From Linnemannia elongata (Eukaryota; Mortierellomycota; Mortierellomycetes; Mortierellales; Mortierellaceae): a stretch of 64,000 bases of DNA. Made by a program: the position numbers and the translations under genes. Below the pieces are notes generated by a model. That model made no database searches. It was not told where the DNA came from and saw nothing but the letters and a program-made list of their open reading frames with translations. Shown piece by piece: positions 13,655 through 25,978 of this stretch. Location of the stretch: positions 1,014,501 through 1,078,500 of the forward strand of contig JAXBDG010000011.1 of NCBI GenBank assembly GCA_036320915.1, written 5' to 3'. Positions within the stretch are counted from its first letter, which is position 1. Every line of letters begins with the position of its first letter.

Positions 13655-13765
13655 TCTTGTTATTTTTTTTGCTGTTGTGGGTGTAGAGTGTAGAGGAGAG
13701 TGGAGTGTGTAGTGTGTAGGAGAGAACGAAGAGGAAGAAGTGGATGATGAGGATGGAGAACAAAA
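13655..13765 (-). promoter_or_regulatory. CT-rich tract immediately upstream of the ene-reductase start
   Basis: Read on the minus strand, the 100 bp before the ATG at 13649 are C/T/A-rich and almost free of G, with repeated CTCC and CACACT units. Such pyrimidine tracts are common in fungal core promoters and 5' leaders. The role is inferred from position and composition only. Confidence 0.4.
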
Positions 13766-14850
13766 AAACCGAGGCGAGTGTCCGTTGCTATATAGTTCAA
13801 GTGTGACACGTTCTCTGGCCTCCTGCTGAGTAATACATTTGGTAGGAAACGTGTCACATACGGTTATCACCTCCCACTTTAAGAAAAATGATTCAAGGTC
13901 CGTCTCCTCGCCTATTGGCTGGCTCAATCCATACCGAACGACTTCACTCAGCAATACGCCGATGCCGATCCGACAGTTATGGTGTGGGCGCTTCTCTTCT
14001 CATTGTTCTCTTGTCGCTCGAAAAAGCGGCAAAGGGGAAAGTAGGAATTGCCTCTCTTTCTCACCACACACAGCAAAAACGACATTCATTTGGCGTGTCA
14101 CAAAGCAATAGCAATAACAGAGTTCATCACTTTTCTCGACGCTGAATAATTACCAACGCCGTTGAGCCGTCCATTTAACAAACAACCACAGATTCTTTCA
14201 ATGGCGAGATGTACTAACGCCATTTTTTTTAGCTTCCCTAGGCAATTGCTCAAGCAGACCCTGCAAAAAAAATGTGAAGCACAAAAAGGGTTTACCAAGA
14301 GAAATGCAACAGATCGCCCAGAGAAAGATCGACAATGGCTATTAACCAAGGTGATGCAAGACCTGGACTTGTTCAACTCTTGTGATCCTCTCCCGCCTAT
14401 TGTACCTCCATCGGACCGATGTTGAATGATCGAGAAGATTTGATGCCACGGCGGTAAACTGATTTTTTTCCTCTATCACTGGCAGTCGGTGCTTCGTCTG
14501 ATTTAGATCTCTCAATACCTTGAGCACCTATCTGTTCCAAACCAACTTGCTCTCAGTTCCCACTCATTTTATCACATGTGACACAGCTCTTCACATCTGG
14601 CTCCAGCAAAAGACCTACAGTATATTGTGTTCTTCTAGCTCCATCAAGTTCCGCCTTCCTGAATCTGACTTCTTGAACATGTCCTCCTGTCCTCCTTGCT
14701 TCCTCTTGTCATTCATCGTCTAATGTAACCCTTATATTCAAGTGCCCAAACTAAAAGCGCACATTTGTCGTGTCAACATAGATCACGGATGGTATTCATT
14801 GACAAATAAATATGAGGTAAGTGTGCTTTCATATCTTGCCAGAATTATTC

Positions 14851-14967
14851 TTATTTGAATGGATGTTGGTCGAAACTCGGGCGTTGACGGCGGAGAAGGG
14901 TTTTCCAGGATTGGCAGACTCGGACACTGACAGCCAGGTCGTGTTGCTTGAGGATGGTGTAATTTTT
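14851..14967 (-). pseudogene. Possible degenerate F-box fragment
   Basis: A 38-codon frame bounded by stops (TAA at 14968-14970 upstream, TAA at 14851-14853 at the end) contains the run LKQHDLAVSVRVCQSWKTLL. This matches the second half of an F-box (hydrophobic LxxxDLxxxxxVCxxWxxL). The first half (the LPxEIL-type helix) is not visible in any frame just upstream, and there is no start codon. It may be a decayed copy of the large F-box families common in Mortierella-like fungi, an unrecognised exon, or chance. Confidence 0.25.
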
Positions 14968-15169
14968 TTACTTGAGCCTTCAGCGGTAGATTGTCAAACA
15001 AAGCCGCGTCCTTGCGTTGTCGGCCCTAATGCCTGCATGTCGAGAAAAAGGGAGCGGTGGAGTGGTGTTTGTGAAGTAGAAAGAACAGAAATGCGCGAAG
15101 GGGCGAAGCGAAGGTGAAAGAAAGCAGAAAGGCGATCACATTTGGTAACGTGATTCTAAAAGTTCATTT

Positions 15170-15193
15170 AAAAACGGATCTCGCGCCGTTTTT
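15170..15193. repeat. Perfect 8-bp inverted repeat with 8-nt loop
   Basis: AAAAACGG at 15170-15177 is mirrored by CCGTTTTT at 15186-15193 around the loop ATCTCGCG. A hairpin is possible in either strand. It resembles a bacterial terminator in shape, but that role does not apply to fungal Pol II genes. It could equally be a palindromic factor site. Confidence 0.5.
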
Positions 15194-15298
15194 ATTTCAT
15201 CACTCTCTGCGGGCCCTCTCTCGCGCCCTCCTCTACCATTGGGGGCCCTACTCGCTGTTTCAGCGACGCTTTGCAAGATAAACGCGTCCCTTTCCTTT

Positions 15299-15365
15299 GT
15301 GATCAAAACTGATCGCCATTTATTTCATCTTTTCACGCCGATCAGTGATCAGTGATCAGGAATCA
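15299..15365. promoter_or_regulatory. Cluster of TGATC/TGATCA motifs
   Basis: Within 67 bp there are five TGATC-type sites, including GTGATCAAAACTGATC and a short tandem array of the 7-bp unit TGATCAG ending at about 15359. TGATCA is a palindrome, so this could be a homotypic cluster for a dimeric DNA-binding protein. It lies about 700 bp beyond the 3' end of the DIP2-like gene and 1.7 kb upstream of the ene-reductase start, so no target gene is obvious. Confidence 0.35.
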
Positions 15366-16060
15366 CCTGCACGCAGCTTTAGCGGCGTAAAAAACCTTTA
15401 CTGACAAAATAGTCATCTCTGTTCAGTGACAGGAGGGCGCCGAGAGGAGGGCAAGAGGGATCAATAATCCTCCCCCTCATACCAACCATGCGCCACCCAC
15501 CCTCTCGATATAACGTGGACCGGCATGGCGCTGACCTTGGGGGGAGCCTGATCTCCCCAGCACTGACTGCGCTGATGGAGGCATCTTTTATAGTATGGGA
15601 CCGCAGGTATTCTCACGAGATCGCGACATATTATGGAAATCGCGACAGAAATGAAATCACGGGAAAATGACTTAGAAGGAACCTGTGCACTCACTTAAAA
15701 TGATGCACACTTATGAGATACCTTCAGGGCTTTACTTTCAACTATGGCATACTCGGCCTTTCTTAGAATTGCGCCTTTATATCGTCCTTTCTTTTACATA
15801 TGGTCACCAAGTCAATTGGCTCATGCGCTTGAGAGTGTCATCAAGGAATACAGCAGATAAAAAGGACGTATAAACCCGCTCATATGAGAACCAAAGTGAA
15901 ACGAAAGTGTATGTCACAAAAAGGACAAGTCATTTGTGGTATGTTCATATGCTTTTTAGTTTAATTTAAGATTTTGTATGCCAGGAAGTAACAGATAAAT
16001 GGATGGTGCAAGAAAGAGTGGGTTAGAAAAAAACAATGGATAGAGGGTAGACGAGATAAT

Positions 16061-19000
16061 TCAGTTCAAGCCGGCTTTGCGCATCTCAGACCACTTGGCA
16101 TTAACGCCCTTCATGATGTTCTTAACGGCGCCACCACTTCCAGGCTTGCCATCTAACCGCAGCTCCTCCGACGAAGACGACCGAGCCTCCTGGCCCCGAA
16201 TCTGGCGCGGGTGTGTGGCTCTCTGTCCCCCTGTTGACGGTTGCTGGCTTAAGTGTGAGTGCTGTTGCTGAAGACCTCTGGGCCGATCGCCACTGGAGGG
16301 CCCACGGCCCGACGTGCCACTTGCGACTGTACTAGAAGACTGGGTGTTGTTTGATCCTCCAGTGTTTGGCGGGCTGCTGATGAATCCCTGCTGTGACATT
16401 GGTCGTCCATTACCATCGAACGTGCCCAGCGCAGCTGTTGCATGCGCTAGGACAGAAGGGTATCCCATGCCAGTGTTAGGAGGAGACACTGACTGTTGGT
16501 GGTGAGATGGCGTAGATGTGGACATAGGGATAGAAGTAGGAGCTGAAATGGGGACAACTCCGTATCCTGACTGTTGGTATTGTGTCTGAGGGATATATCC
16601 ACCTCCACCTAATCCACCAGCTGCGTTGTTCCCCATGGGCGACTGAACCAACGGGTTGATGGCTCCAGGGGGCATGGGGATGTTGGCCAACAGCGGCGAT
16701 CCAAAGATGCTGTTGCGGTTCCCGTTGTTGCCGTGGGGTTCCACAGGTGAATGGCTATTACTGCCGCTGTACCCTGATCCATACATATGTGCTGGAGCTG
16801 ATCCGCCTCGAAGATTCGACATTGGTGCTGGACCGATCCCAGTCACGAGTCGGCTTCCTGAGCTTGCCGTTGAAAGCTGTTGTTGCTGCGATGTCGGTTG
16901 GGGTTGTGAGATTAGTGTGGGCTGTTGGTTGCCGGACTGGTGGCCATGTGAGCGATTGGATCCCCTAGAGTTAGGAGGAGATTCACCCGTCAAGGGCAAC
17001 ATGTTGCCCGCGATGGGCGCCAGGGGCTTTCCATGACAGTAGTGCAGATGGAGAAGAGGACTAAAATAAAAAACGTAGATGGAACATATCGCTCGTGATC
17101 AGTCGGATGATAATGTCGCCTAATCGAGAGCATGGACATACGAACATTATAGTGAAACATAAGAACATGCACTTACAGTCGATCAGAAAGATACAAGCCA
17201 GCAATCGTGTCTCTTGGCTTCAGGCCGTCTGAGGCTCGGCGTGCAGTCGAAACACCATCTCCGACAAGAGCGATAGTGTCGGGTAAGAACTGATGCTGGT
17301 CCAGAATTGCGTGCATCAGGGGTATATACATTGACACCAACACCTCGGGATCCTGTTTCTGGACCTTGACTACGCAGATGGCCTTGCCTTTTGGCGTCCT
17401 GAATGCCACACTGTAAATTTGTCAAAGCGAAGCAGTTTTCGGTTAGATAAATAACGTTCACAATCGAGTTGCATCCATTCATGCAGGTGCTGTTTGAGTT
17501 GAACTTACCATCCCTGTGCGGCAACATTGGCATGTGAGCTCTCCACAGTAGACTCGATGTCGGCCGCAAAGTGAAGTAGTCCCTGAACGTGGAACGACTC
17601 ATCCAAACTGCCCAGAACAAACAGCTGGAAAAGACCAACAGCCGACTGGCCAGGATTCCATTGGCCCTGGTTGGCAAGCTGGTGCTGTTGGTTGTTCCAC
17701 AAGAATCCAAGGTCGCCTGTGCGCACATATCGCACACGACTGTCGTATCCTGCAATGCATGCCCCAAAGGGTTGAGGCTGCGATGGGTTTGACTGGTATC
17801 CTGGTGGGTAGTAGAAACCATTGGTGCTGGAATCTGAGCAAACCCAGATCTCTCCCACTTGGTTAGAAGTACACACTTCCATCGTTTCTGGGTTGACAAT
17901 TGCAACAGAGGTACACACGGTCGGCTAAAAAAAAGAGGCAAAGCGAATACCTTCGGTCAGTTGCATGCGGCTTCAATTTACCACCAATTATGTAGACTTG
18001 AAAAACACAAGATACAGTATGACAATTCAACCACTTACAGTTCCAACGTCTTCCAACCAAATCCCTGTTTTGTCATCGCCTTCCGTCGTAGGTGAGATAA
18101 TACCGTAGCGAAGTTGCTTTGAGGAAACATGGATCCGGATGGGTCCCGTGGCTCGGTCAGACTGAGATGTCACCATAAGGTTGAGAGGATGACTGTACAC
18201 GAGATTGATCGATGCTGCATCGAGCTTAAGAGCATTCAGACGGTTGAGGCCCAACGCATTCCTCTGGATCCTTTCATGACCACAAACCACGAAGTTCTTG
18301 ATGGACTCCAGAGACACCGTACTGTGGGACGTAGTCGCATCCAGTCTCTGAAGCAGTTGCTCCAACAGGGGGTAAGTCAACGCCACATCGTGTGCTAAGG
18401 CAGAGATAAACAGGTAAAATGGGGAAAAATTAGTATGTGGAAACTCGTATCTTCCTTCTGCTATGAAATCCATTAGCGATCATGGAGGGGTCTCGAGGAT
18501 TACCTTTGTAACGGGCAACAGCTTCGATCCAGACGCCTGGGTTGGCATAAACGTCTGCTGGCTGAAGCAGAATAGTGGGTCCGCCGTTGTAGATACCACT
18601 GAGACAGCCTCGGATGAACCCAAGACCATTGAAAATGGTCATGCAGGCAATATTGGCTTGGCCTGAAAGGACCTTGAACTGTAACTTTTGGTTCCTGCAG
18701 AGACTGTTCAGGGTCTCGTGGTTCAACTTGAGAAGTTTCCGGAAAGCAACAGATCCAACTCGGACCTCAGGATCGATTAGATACACAGCCGGGTAAGAGG
18801 CCGCAAACCATTCTTTCCGCGGCGCATAGCCCGACAGAGCGCCAAGAGTTTGCTTGTTCTTTGGAGCCTTAGTGACGTTGTGGAATGCAGGGAGGAAGAT
18901 ATCCGCCGTGGAGAACGCCTCGGGGGTTTGCATGTATATCGGAGAGAACGCTGCCCTGCGAGCCCGAAGAGAGGTACCGGTGGTCTTTTGCTTGAGGAAG

Positions 19001-22000
19001 TCGTCTGTCGCCATGTTGCCGAGAATCGCCTTGACCTTGACCTCATCCAGAATGCAGAAAAGCGCCGTAAGGATGGCACTCTTCTTTTCCTCGCCGATTC
19101 GGTTGGCCGCTGCCGATGCATGGTTAGCAGTCGCGTTGGTTCCAGTGATAGCTGGTCCGTTTATGGTAGCGCCCAATCCAACAAGTGAAACCGCAGTTTG
19201 ATGAGTGTTCGTGTGAGGTTGATCGGGCAGCTGAAGAGGGATGGGAATCAAGCCCAGCACCCAGCAGGCATGGAGTGTCACCACATAGTCGAGATCCTGT
19301 GAGAACCAAAGGATGACATGATCGCCTGCCTTGAGGGCACACTTCTTCTCCAGGTACATGGCGTATCCAGTGACTCGTTGGTTGAACTTCTTAAAGGAAA
19401 TGGTCCGTTGCTCCTTTCCACGCGAATCCAGTTCCACAAATGCAGCTTCGTCTGGTTGGATCATGGATCGCCACATGACAATGTCGGTGATGTTGTGGAA
19501 CTTGCCCATAAAAACGTTCGCTTTTTCGTCATAGGCATCCGAACTGGCAATGTTGGAAGTGTACTGAACAAAGCGCATCGCTGATCCTTGCCTTCGTTGT
19601 CTCTTGACAGCACATTCTGTATATAAAATGATACATATTAGTTCAGAATCTATTTCATAACATATAGGCCGTTGCAGATTATAAATATTAACTCCATAGA
19701 TTCTTACCTCGACTCCAGAAGCCATTACCGAGGTCATCGCCCCGAGGAATATTGAACAGGACATCGTCAGTGAAGGTCGCAAAGTAGAGCAGCTTATAAA
19801 TGCGGCCCATCGTGAACATAACCTTGCAGAGGGCATGGTCAACAACCCGACGACCGTTCTTGAAGATCCTGGGTAATGCATTCATATCCCAGACAGCAAT
19901 ACAGTAACTCCGAAGTGCGTTCACCTCTTGCAGGATATAGCGGGTGTTGATTGCGACCTGTTGTGCAACAGTGTTGATGGGCTGTCCATTGGCGCGACTC
20001 TCCTTCGTAATTTCAATGCAGATGACTGGCAGATAATCCTTGTTGACTTGACACTCAAAGATAGACCTATTTTGTCAAATATTTTGAGCATTAGTTAGCA
20101 AAATGGCGGCTATACAATCGCGTAGTAAAAAAAAAAATTATCATCAAGCAGTAAAACTTACAATTCGCTAATCCCACCAACCCGGTTGAAGAGAGTCTGC
20201 GACAAATCAGACGCGTGATGGTACTCATACTGAACTCCAATAGTCTTCATAGGGTCCGCCAGATCCTGCTGCAACCGATCCCAGTAAGATCCGAACACAA
20301 CTATGCGACCCTCAATGACGGCTCCCAAAAGTCCCGTTCGAAGCAATCTCTCGGAGCCATCTCCGACGTACACCTGAGGAATCATGGCCTCCTCCGTGAC
20401 AATATATGGCTTGGCCTGAAATATCTCCTGAGAGTGCTCCGGCAAGCCCCAGAAGGTCATTGGTTGTCCTGGATAACTGATCCAAATCTCACCAACCGTA
20501 TCCGGCAAAGACAGCGCCAACGTCTCCGGATCCACCACAAGAACGGAGGCTAAAATGCAGCAATATAGACAGAATGGGTTAGCTAAAGCTACATTTATCA
20601 AGTCGAAATGACAACAAATCAGTCGCCGTCTTGTAGGACTGATCAAACTTACTTTGCGCAAGAGCATATCCAAAAGCACCGACGAGGACGGCACCTTCTT
20701 CGTTCCTTCGATCGAACGCCTCTTTTCCTGTGGCCAAGACGACAATACGGTTCGCACGAAGGGCGGCTCTGTGCAGCAGATACTCTCCAGAAGTCAGCGA
20801 TGACACCGGGCTGTTCATCAAAGAGCCATGTCCATTGGCATCCGCAGCTGAATTCTTGCCACCTTGGTCGTTCGAGTCATCGACCTGGTCCAAAGAGGGT
20901 CGCCTTGGTTTGGGTAAAACTGACATCCTATGCGTTTTCCGAAGCTCAATCTTTTCGACGCCCTTGGGATGAGTCAACGGATCCCGAAGAGCAACGATCA
21001 TTCCGCCATGATCTGGCAGACTGAGGAATGTGATAAGTCCCAAGTCGCTCCGACACTTCTTGGACGCAGCTTCAAGTTCTGGCAGGTCATCTTTGGAGAT
21101 ACAGAATCGCTGGATCATTCCGAGTGGATAGAGGAAATCATCCAGGAACTCCCGATTCAACCTCACATTGTTGCACTGAACGTCCACGTAGACCGTGTGA
21201 AGAAAGCGAAGGTCGGGCCGAGAAGGTGTTGTGGTCGCCTGAGGGTTGATCCTGTAATTCTTCAGCAGCCTTTGAATTCCACTGTAGTCGGTAAAGGCAA
21301 TGTTCGCTATTATGGAATAAAAAATGAAGATGTACACGTGCTGTCAGTTCCTGCTCTTTGAGTTGCAAAGCATGCAATTCAGACAAAGAGTGATATCGCG
21401 ACTATAAGTACCTCGATAGGCGGCCACAGAGTGAGCCCAAAGACCTGAAACGGCGGTAATGCCTGCCTCCATGAAGACTGTGAAGTTGCCACAAAATACT
21501 CCCATGATGGCCCCAAGAACAAGTCCCGACTGCTGTCGAGGCTCAAGCCATGACATCACAGTGCCAGGAAGGGCAGGCTTATCGGGGTTGACCTTGCCGT
21601 CCATAGAGTGAGCTACAGATGCGTCTGCTGTCAGGTTAGGATCCGCTTGGAGGTGGTTATGCTTGTCGCGGAAGAGCGCCGGTCGCCACAGGAAACTGAC
21701 GTAAAGAGATCGACACTGGGTCATTAGGTTCAGATGACTCACGGCAACGCCCTTCAATTCTCCTGAAGCCGACTTGGTATACTCAATGTAAGCCAGCTCA
21801 TTGTCCGGAAGTGGAGATCGCTCCTGCTGGTTGTTTTTAGGGGCCCACGTCTCCAAAATGTCTGTCTGCCACCAGGTTACACCGGCGGGCCACAGTGATC
21901 CCTTCCGCATATCCTTGTGGAGAGCCTGGTGATTGAACTGGGTTGTCAAGGCGAGCTCGACTCTGGCGGAGGTCATGATATAAACCATCTCGGAGAATTC

Positions 22001-25000
22001 CTGAATCTGGTTGACAAGAACAGGAACCATTCCTGCGAGAATAGCACCATAGAACGCAGCAACAAACTCCAAGATCTCTGAAATGCGGAAAACAAGCGCC
22101 ACTCTTGATCCAACACGAAGCTGTGTCTTGTCGTGAATGGCTTTGGCCACCATCTCGGCTTTTCCGAGAGTAAATGACCAGTCCCAGGATCCACATTCGA
22201 TGCCCTTGCCGTCAAGGTTAGCGAACGCGTTCCCTTCTGGCATCAGCAGGCCCCAATGTCTAAGCGCTTCACCAATATGCTTGAACTGAAGGCATGGATC
22301 CTGTTTGTTGATTTGAACCTCGCGCGACTCTAGTGGCAGAAGTTGCTTCCCTGTCAGTGCTGGTACGTCGATCGAGTTGACGTCGTCCCTCCGTGGAAGA
22401 ATTGGTCTGCTTTGTGGAAGCCATGAAATCTGATATCCAGAACCCAAGTCAAACATGGGCGGTACTCCTGTTGTCGCCGAAGGGGTAATGTCCGATAACG
22501 AGGCAGTATCTATTCGAGAATGAGTGTGATAACATGCATCAGAGGTGGTCAGATTGTGATGAAGGGTTTTTCAATTCTCAATGAGGACGCAGTTGTGACT
22601 TAAATAGCTTACCACCACGTCTTTGGTGCCCAACATCGAGGCTTGCTCGCTCAATACCTGCGTGGCCCATCTGCACCTCTCGTAGACTCGAAATACTCCT
22701 CCCTGCCTGGTGGTTGCCTTGCACACTATGTCCGTGCCTCACAGGACTTGATCGCTGATCAAAAGGCACCGTTGGATCCTGCAAAGGCGCTGAATATAAT
22801 GATGGTTGCTGCAGACTGAGGAGCGCCAGAGTAGGTGAAGCCAACGGGGCGCTGGTTGATAAGTTCGCAGGGTCTACAGTGGTTGGTCCCGTTGGTTTTT
22901 GTTCTGCTGTAGTTGCATGGTGGTTCAGCTAAAGGATTTGCGGGCAAAGTTACAGGCTACAGTTAGCAACTGGACGAATCTCGGAGAAAAACAACATGAC
23001 ATTTTTTTCAGTAGTCGAAAACATACCTCGATGTTCAGTTGGGTGGATTCGAATGGCGACTGAATCTGCTTCGCTTGTCCCGGCGACGCGTCGTTTACAG
23101 AAAGGTTCGACCGGGATCTCACACTGATAGGAGGAATGACCATGGGAGCTTTGCTGGGTGCCTCAGATGCATGAGAGGTGCTAGCCAGAGCAGACGCAAC
23201 CGCAGCGCCTGCAGGAAGCGTAGTATCGAAATTAATGTCCGAGAATCCCGACATTGCCTCCAGAGCCCACTGAGGCGCTGTATCTGCCGCAGCCGCAGAT
23301 ATAGACGTTGGGTCCGGTTTAGTTTCCTCCTGTGTAGCTCCGGCTGGGGTGGGTGTCGTTGCTGCTGCTTCCTTATCGTGAGCTGTATCTGTTGATGGGT
23401 CGGCAGATGGCGCCAGGACCGGAGCTGGTGCCTCCTTGACAGGCGCTGGGAGACTGTGTGCTTTCTTGATAGGCTTGTACTGCGTAAGAGGGGTATATTG
23501 GATTGGGGCGATGGGATAGTTTGAGGTGGTGGCTCCATGTTGATCCTTCGGTGGCATGGATGTGCCGACCAGAGAAGACGATGAATTTTGAGCGTTGAGC
23601 GTCCTGTGGTTGGCATTCGAGTGAGAATTAGCCGCAAGCCGGTCATCCTGGATATGCATTCCTATGCTATGGCGCATATTCCTTGCCCCTGGACCGGCAT
23701 CCCTGGACATGAGCGGGGACTGGTGCAGTTCTCCGCCAAGATGATTCCTTGGAGGCTGCGTTGGTGTCGCCATCGAATGCGGTATAGAGATGGGGGAGTT
23801 CCTTTGAGTGGGTATAGCATGAGCGGCAACAAGTCCAGGCTGCTGAGCAGCGGATTGGTGGTGTGGCTGTTGCATTTGGGCTGGGCTGGTAGTTGGCGGA
23901 GGTTGAGGTTGGGATCGCGGCACTCTCAGTTGTGATGAGTTCTCAGCTGCCGGTGGTGGTGCCGTCGGTGGAATCGTGGTAGGGTTCTTCCCGTAGAGCT
24001 GGTCTGGATTCAAGGGCGCAAAGAGGAGGAGAGGACCTTGGGAACTGCTTGCAAAGGCGCTGGAGGGAAAAGGGTCGTCTCGTGCGAGTTGTTCATCTGG
24101 TTTGTATGCTGGAAGAGACGGTTCGATTGAAGCTGGTCTGTCAAAGAGCTCCTCCGCAGTTTGGTATTTGATGGTGGTTCCGGGCGAGAGTGGCGAAGAC
24201 TCCTTGACCTGCAGACTAGGGATGACTTGGGTGAGAGACTGGGCCAGGATACTGGGAGATGCCAGCATGCTGTTGGACCGTGCCAGGAGCTGTGCGTCGC
24301 TAAGGTTCTTGCCGAGGCGCTTTTGAAGAATCCTGGCCCACTCAAAGTTAGGTGAGGTATAAGATGCTACAGACTCCTCTGGCTCCTCATGTTGCCGTTC
24401 TTCTGAAGGTCCAACCGTGGTGCTGGGTGCTTGACCTTTGACAGCAGACGAAGCGATAGAGGCATTGACGACCGAAACAGGCGCCTCCGTTCCTGAGGTG
24501 ACGACCTTGTTTGCTGGAGGTTTGCTGTCGCTGTTATTGTTGTTGTCGGCAGGGGCTGTGCTCACGCCCTCCTTTGCCACAGCCTCGATGGTATGACCAT
24601 TGGTCTGGCCAACCTCAGTCTCTTCATCATCCAGGGCTGCTAGATGAATGCTCCCGTTGTCGCTGTTTTGAGAATGTTCCTGGATGTCAGAGGCGATTTC
24701 AGAGGCATTGTCTTCCTCGGTGTTGTCTCTGCCAGCATTTACGACTGGGAGGACGATGGAGGTATTGTTCTTGTTGTTGGGTTCCGAGGTGGAGAGGACG
24801 GGCGGAGGGAGGGGGTATTTGCCGACAGGGTGCAGGGCTGTTCCAGAGCTTGTTCCTGACTTTGAGGGCTCCAACGCTTCGCCATCTTCTGCCCCAGCCC
24901 GAGGAGTTGTCGACCCGGTCGAGGGCTTGAGAATTGCTTTGGCAACACCCTCACTCCCATCTGCTGGGGCAGTGGCAGCAGCAGGAGTTGTTGTTTTTGT

Positions 25001-25228
25001 GGTGGTAGTGGTCGTTTCTAGGGCGTTGTTTTTGTCCGTGGCAGTTGTGGTCACTGTGGCCGTTGGGTCCGTGGAGACAGGTGGTTTAGTGTTTGTTGTT
25101 GGTGCGAGAGAATCGTTTTTAGAGGGAGTGGTGGCGGCAGTTGTTCCTGGTGGTTGGATGGGGGTCTTGTCAGCATTCTCCTTTGGCAGGGAAGAGGAAG
25201 GCGTCCTCGGTGCGTCGGGTGAGGACAT
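16061..25228 (-). CDS. DIP2/CPS1-type protein with two AMP-binding-like modules
   Basis: Eleven exons (plus coordinates): 25228-23027, 22928-22613, 22509-21412, 21306-20653, 20549-20162, 20066-19708, 19616-18504, 18394-18039, 17924-17509, 17410-17177, 17060-16061; 8136 nt, 2711 aa. Residues 1-850 are disordered (Thr/Pro/Ser/Asn-rich). A first adenylate-forming module follows (about 870-1650), then a second (about 1680-2390), then a 310-aa Gly/Ser/Gln-rich tail ending in a short amphipathic segment. The order and local segments (YIEYTKSASGELKGV near 1078; ICVVKV near the end of module two; VRYVRTGDLGFL) match animal DIP2 and fungal CPS1/Mug62 proteins. The TSGTTGxPKG ATP loop is degenerate in both modules: TKSASGELKG in the first, and IDPEVRVGSVAF in the second. 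Known family work links DIP2 to acyl-CoA/diacylglycerol metabolism; activity here is uncertain. It is not an NRPS, since no carrier or condensation domain is present. Confidence 0.88.
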
Positions 25229-25978
25229 GGGGCAGGTGAGTGAGGATGGAGGACAGGTCGATGGATGAGAGGAAGCGAAGGAGAGAACTGCCTCTTTGCA
25301 AAGAGACTATGCTGTGTCAGAGCACAATACTAAATAGCTGCAAAAGAGATGAGAGGGAGTGTGATGTTTATGTGGCAAATAATAATAATAATAATAATAA
25401 GAATAATGACCGAGGAGGAGGAGGAGGAGGAGAGTAGAAGAAGGCGAAGAAGGAGAAAGACGAAGAGGAAGGAGAATAAGGAAAAGGAAGAGGAAAAGGG
25501 AAAAAAAAATAATAAAATAGAAAAAGGGCTGATGAGGAGACGAAGAACGAGGACAAGGACAAGAGAGGGACGAGTAGAGGGAAGGAGGGAAGGAGGGAAG
25601 GCAGAGGGAGGGGACGAGCGAGAAAAGGAAGGACGAGAACAAACCGAGACACAAACAGACTGCACTGCCTGCCTAAATGTAAAGGTAATAGGCTCTTCTC
25701 ATTGTTAGGGCTCCAATTGCCTTGCTCAATGCCCTGCTCAATTGTAAGAGAGAGTCCATCCAACCTCGAACCTCGAGGGGGCCCTGCATCTCAAAGCTCA
25801 AGCCCCGGTCAAAGAAAAAAAATTAAAAGAGACCCAATATTAAATGTACAAGTACACATCGATTGTCAAACTATTATTGAGAGCATTCCTTTCACATGGA
25901 CATATGGATACCGTGTGTTGTCTTTTTATTGTTGTGCAAGCAAAGGAAAACAAAGGCAGAGTATGTAATGTAAACATA
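25229..25978 (-). promoter_or_regulatory. Promoter/5' leader of the DIP2-like gene, with a long polypyrimidine tract
   Basis: About 750 bp separate the monooxygenase stop (25979) from the DIP2-like start (25228), both on the minus strand. From about 25415 to 25640 the plus strand is almost pure purine (GAGGAGGAG and GGAAGGAGGGAAGG units), so the coding strand is a polypyrimidine tract of over 200 nt. A (TAA)n run lies at 25379-25400 and a 9-nt A-run at about 25501. Composition makes long spurious frames here; none looks coding. Confidence 0.5.

Larger units (their letters stand above)
13766..16060. other. Gene-poor interval with small repeats and a possible F-box remnant
   Basis: About 2.3 kb between the 5' side of the ene-reductase gene and the 3' end of the DIP2-like gene. 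No convincing complete gene is present. Noted items are a 38-codon minus-strand frame resembling half an F-box (14851-14967), a perfect 8-bp inverted repeat (15170-15193) and clustered TGATCA palindromes (15299-15365). The stretch 15180-15290 is GC-richer than its surroundings, with two GGGCCC sites. No tRNA-like A/B box pair was seen. Confidence 0.45.

Noticed and set aside
16061..25228. NRPS or NRPS-like enzyme
   Set aside because: It has two AMP-binding-like modules but no carrier protein site (GGxS), condensation, reductase or thioesterase domain. The segment order matches DIP2/CPS1.
24684..25268. 194-codon plus-strand frame with long Val/Ala-rich stretches
   Set aside because: It is the complement of Thr/Ala/Pro-rich disordered coding sequence of the DIP2-like N-terminus; the Val runs come from antisense Asn/Thr codons.
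25307..25763. Several frames with runs of Ser/Leu/Phe or Arg/Glu/Lys around the DIP2-like promoter
   Set aside because: They arise from a polypurine/polypyrimidine tract, which rarely contains stops. There are no domains and no splice context.
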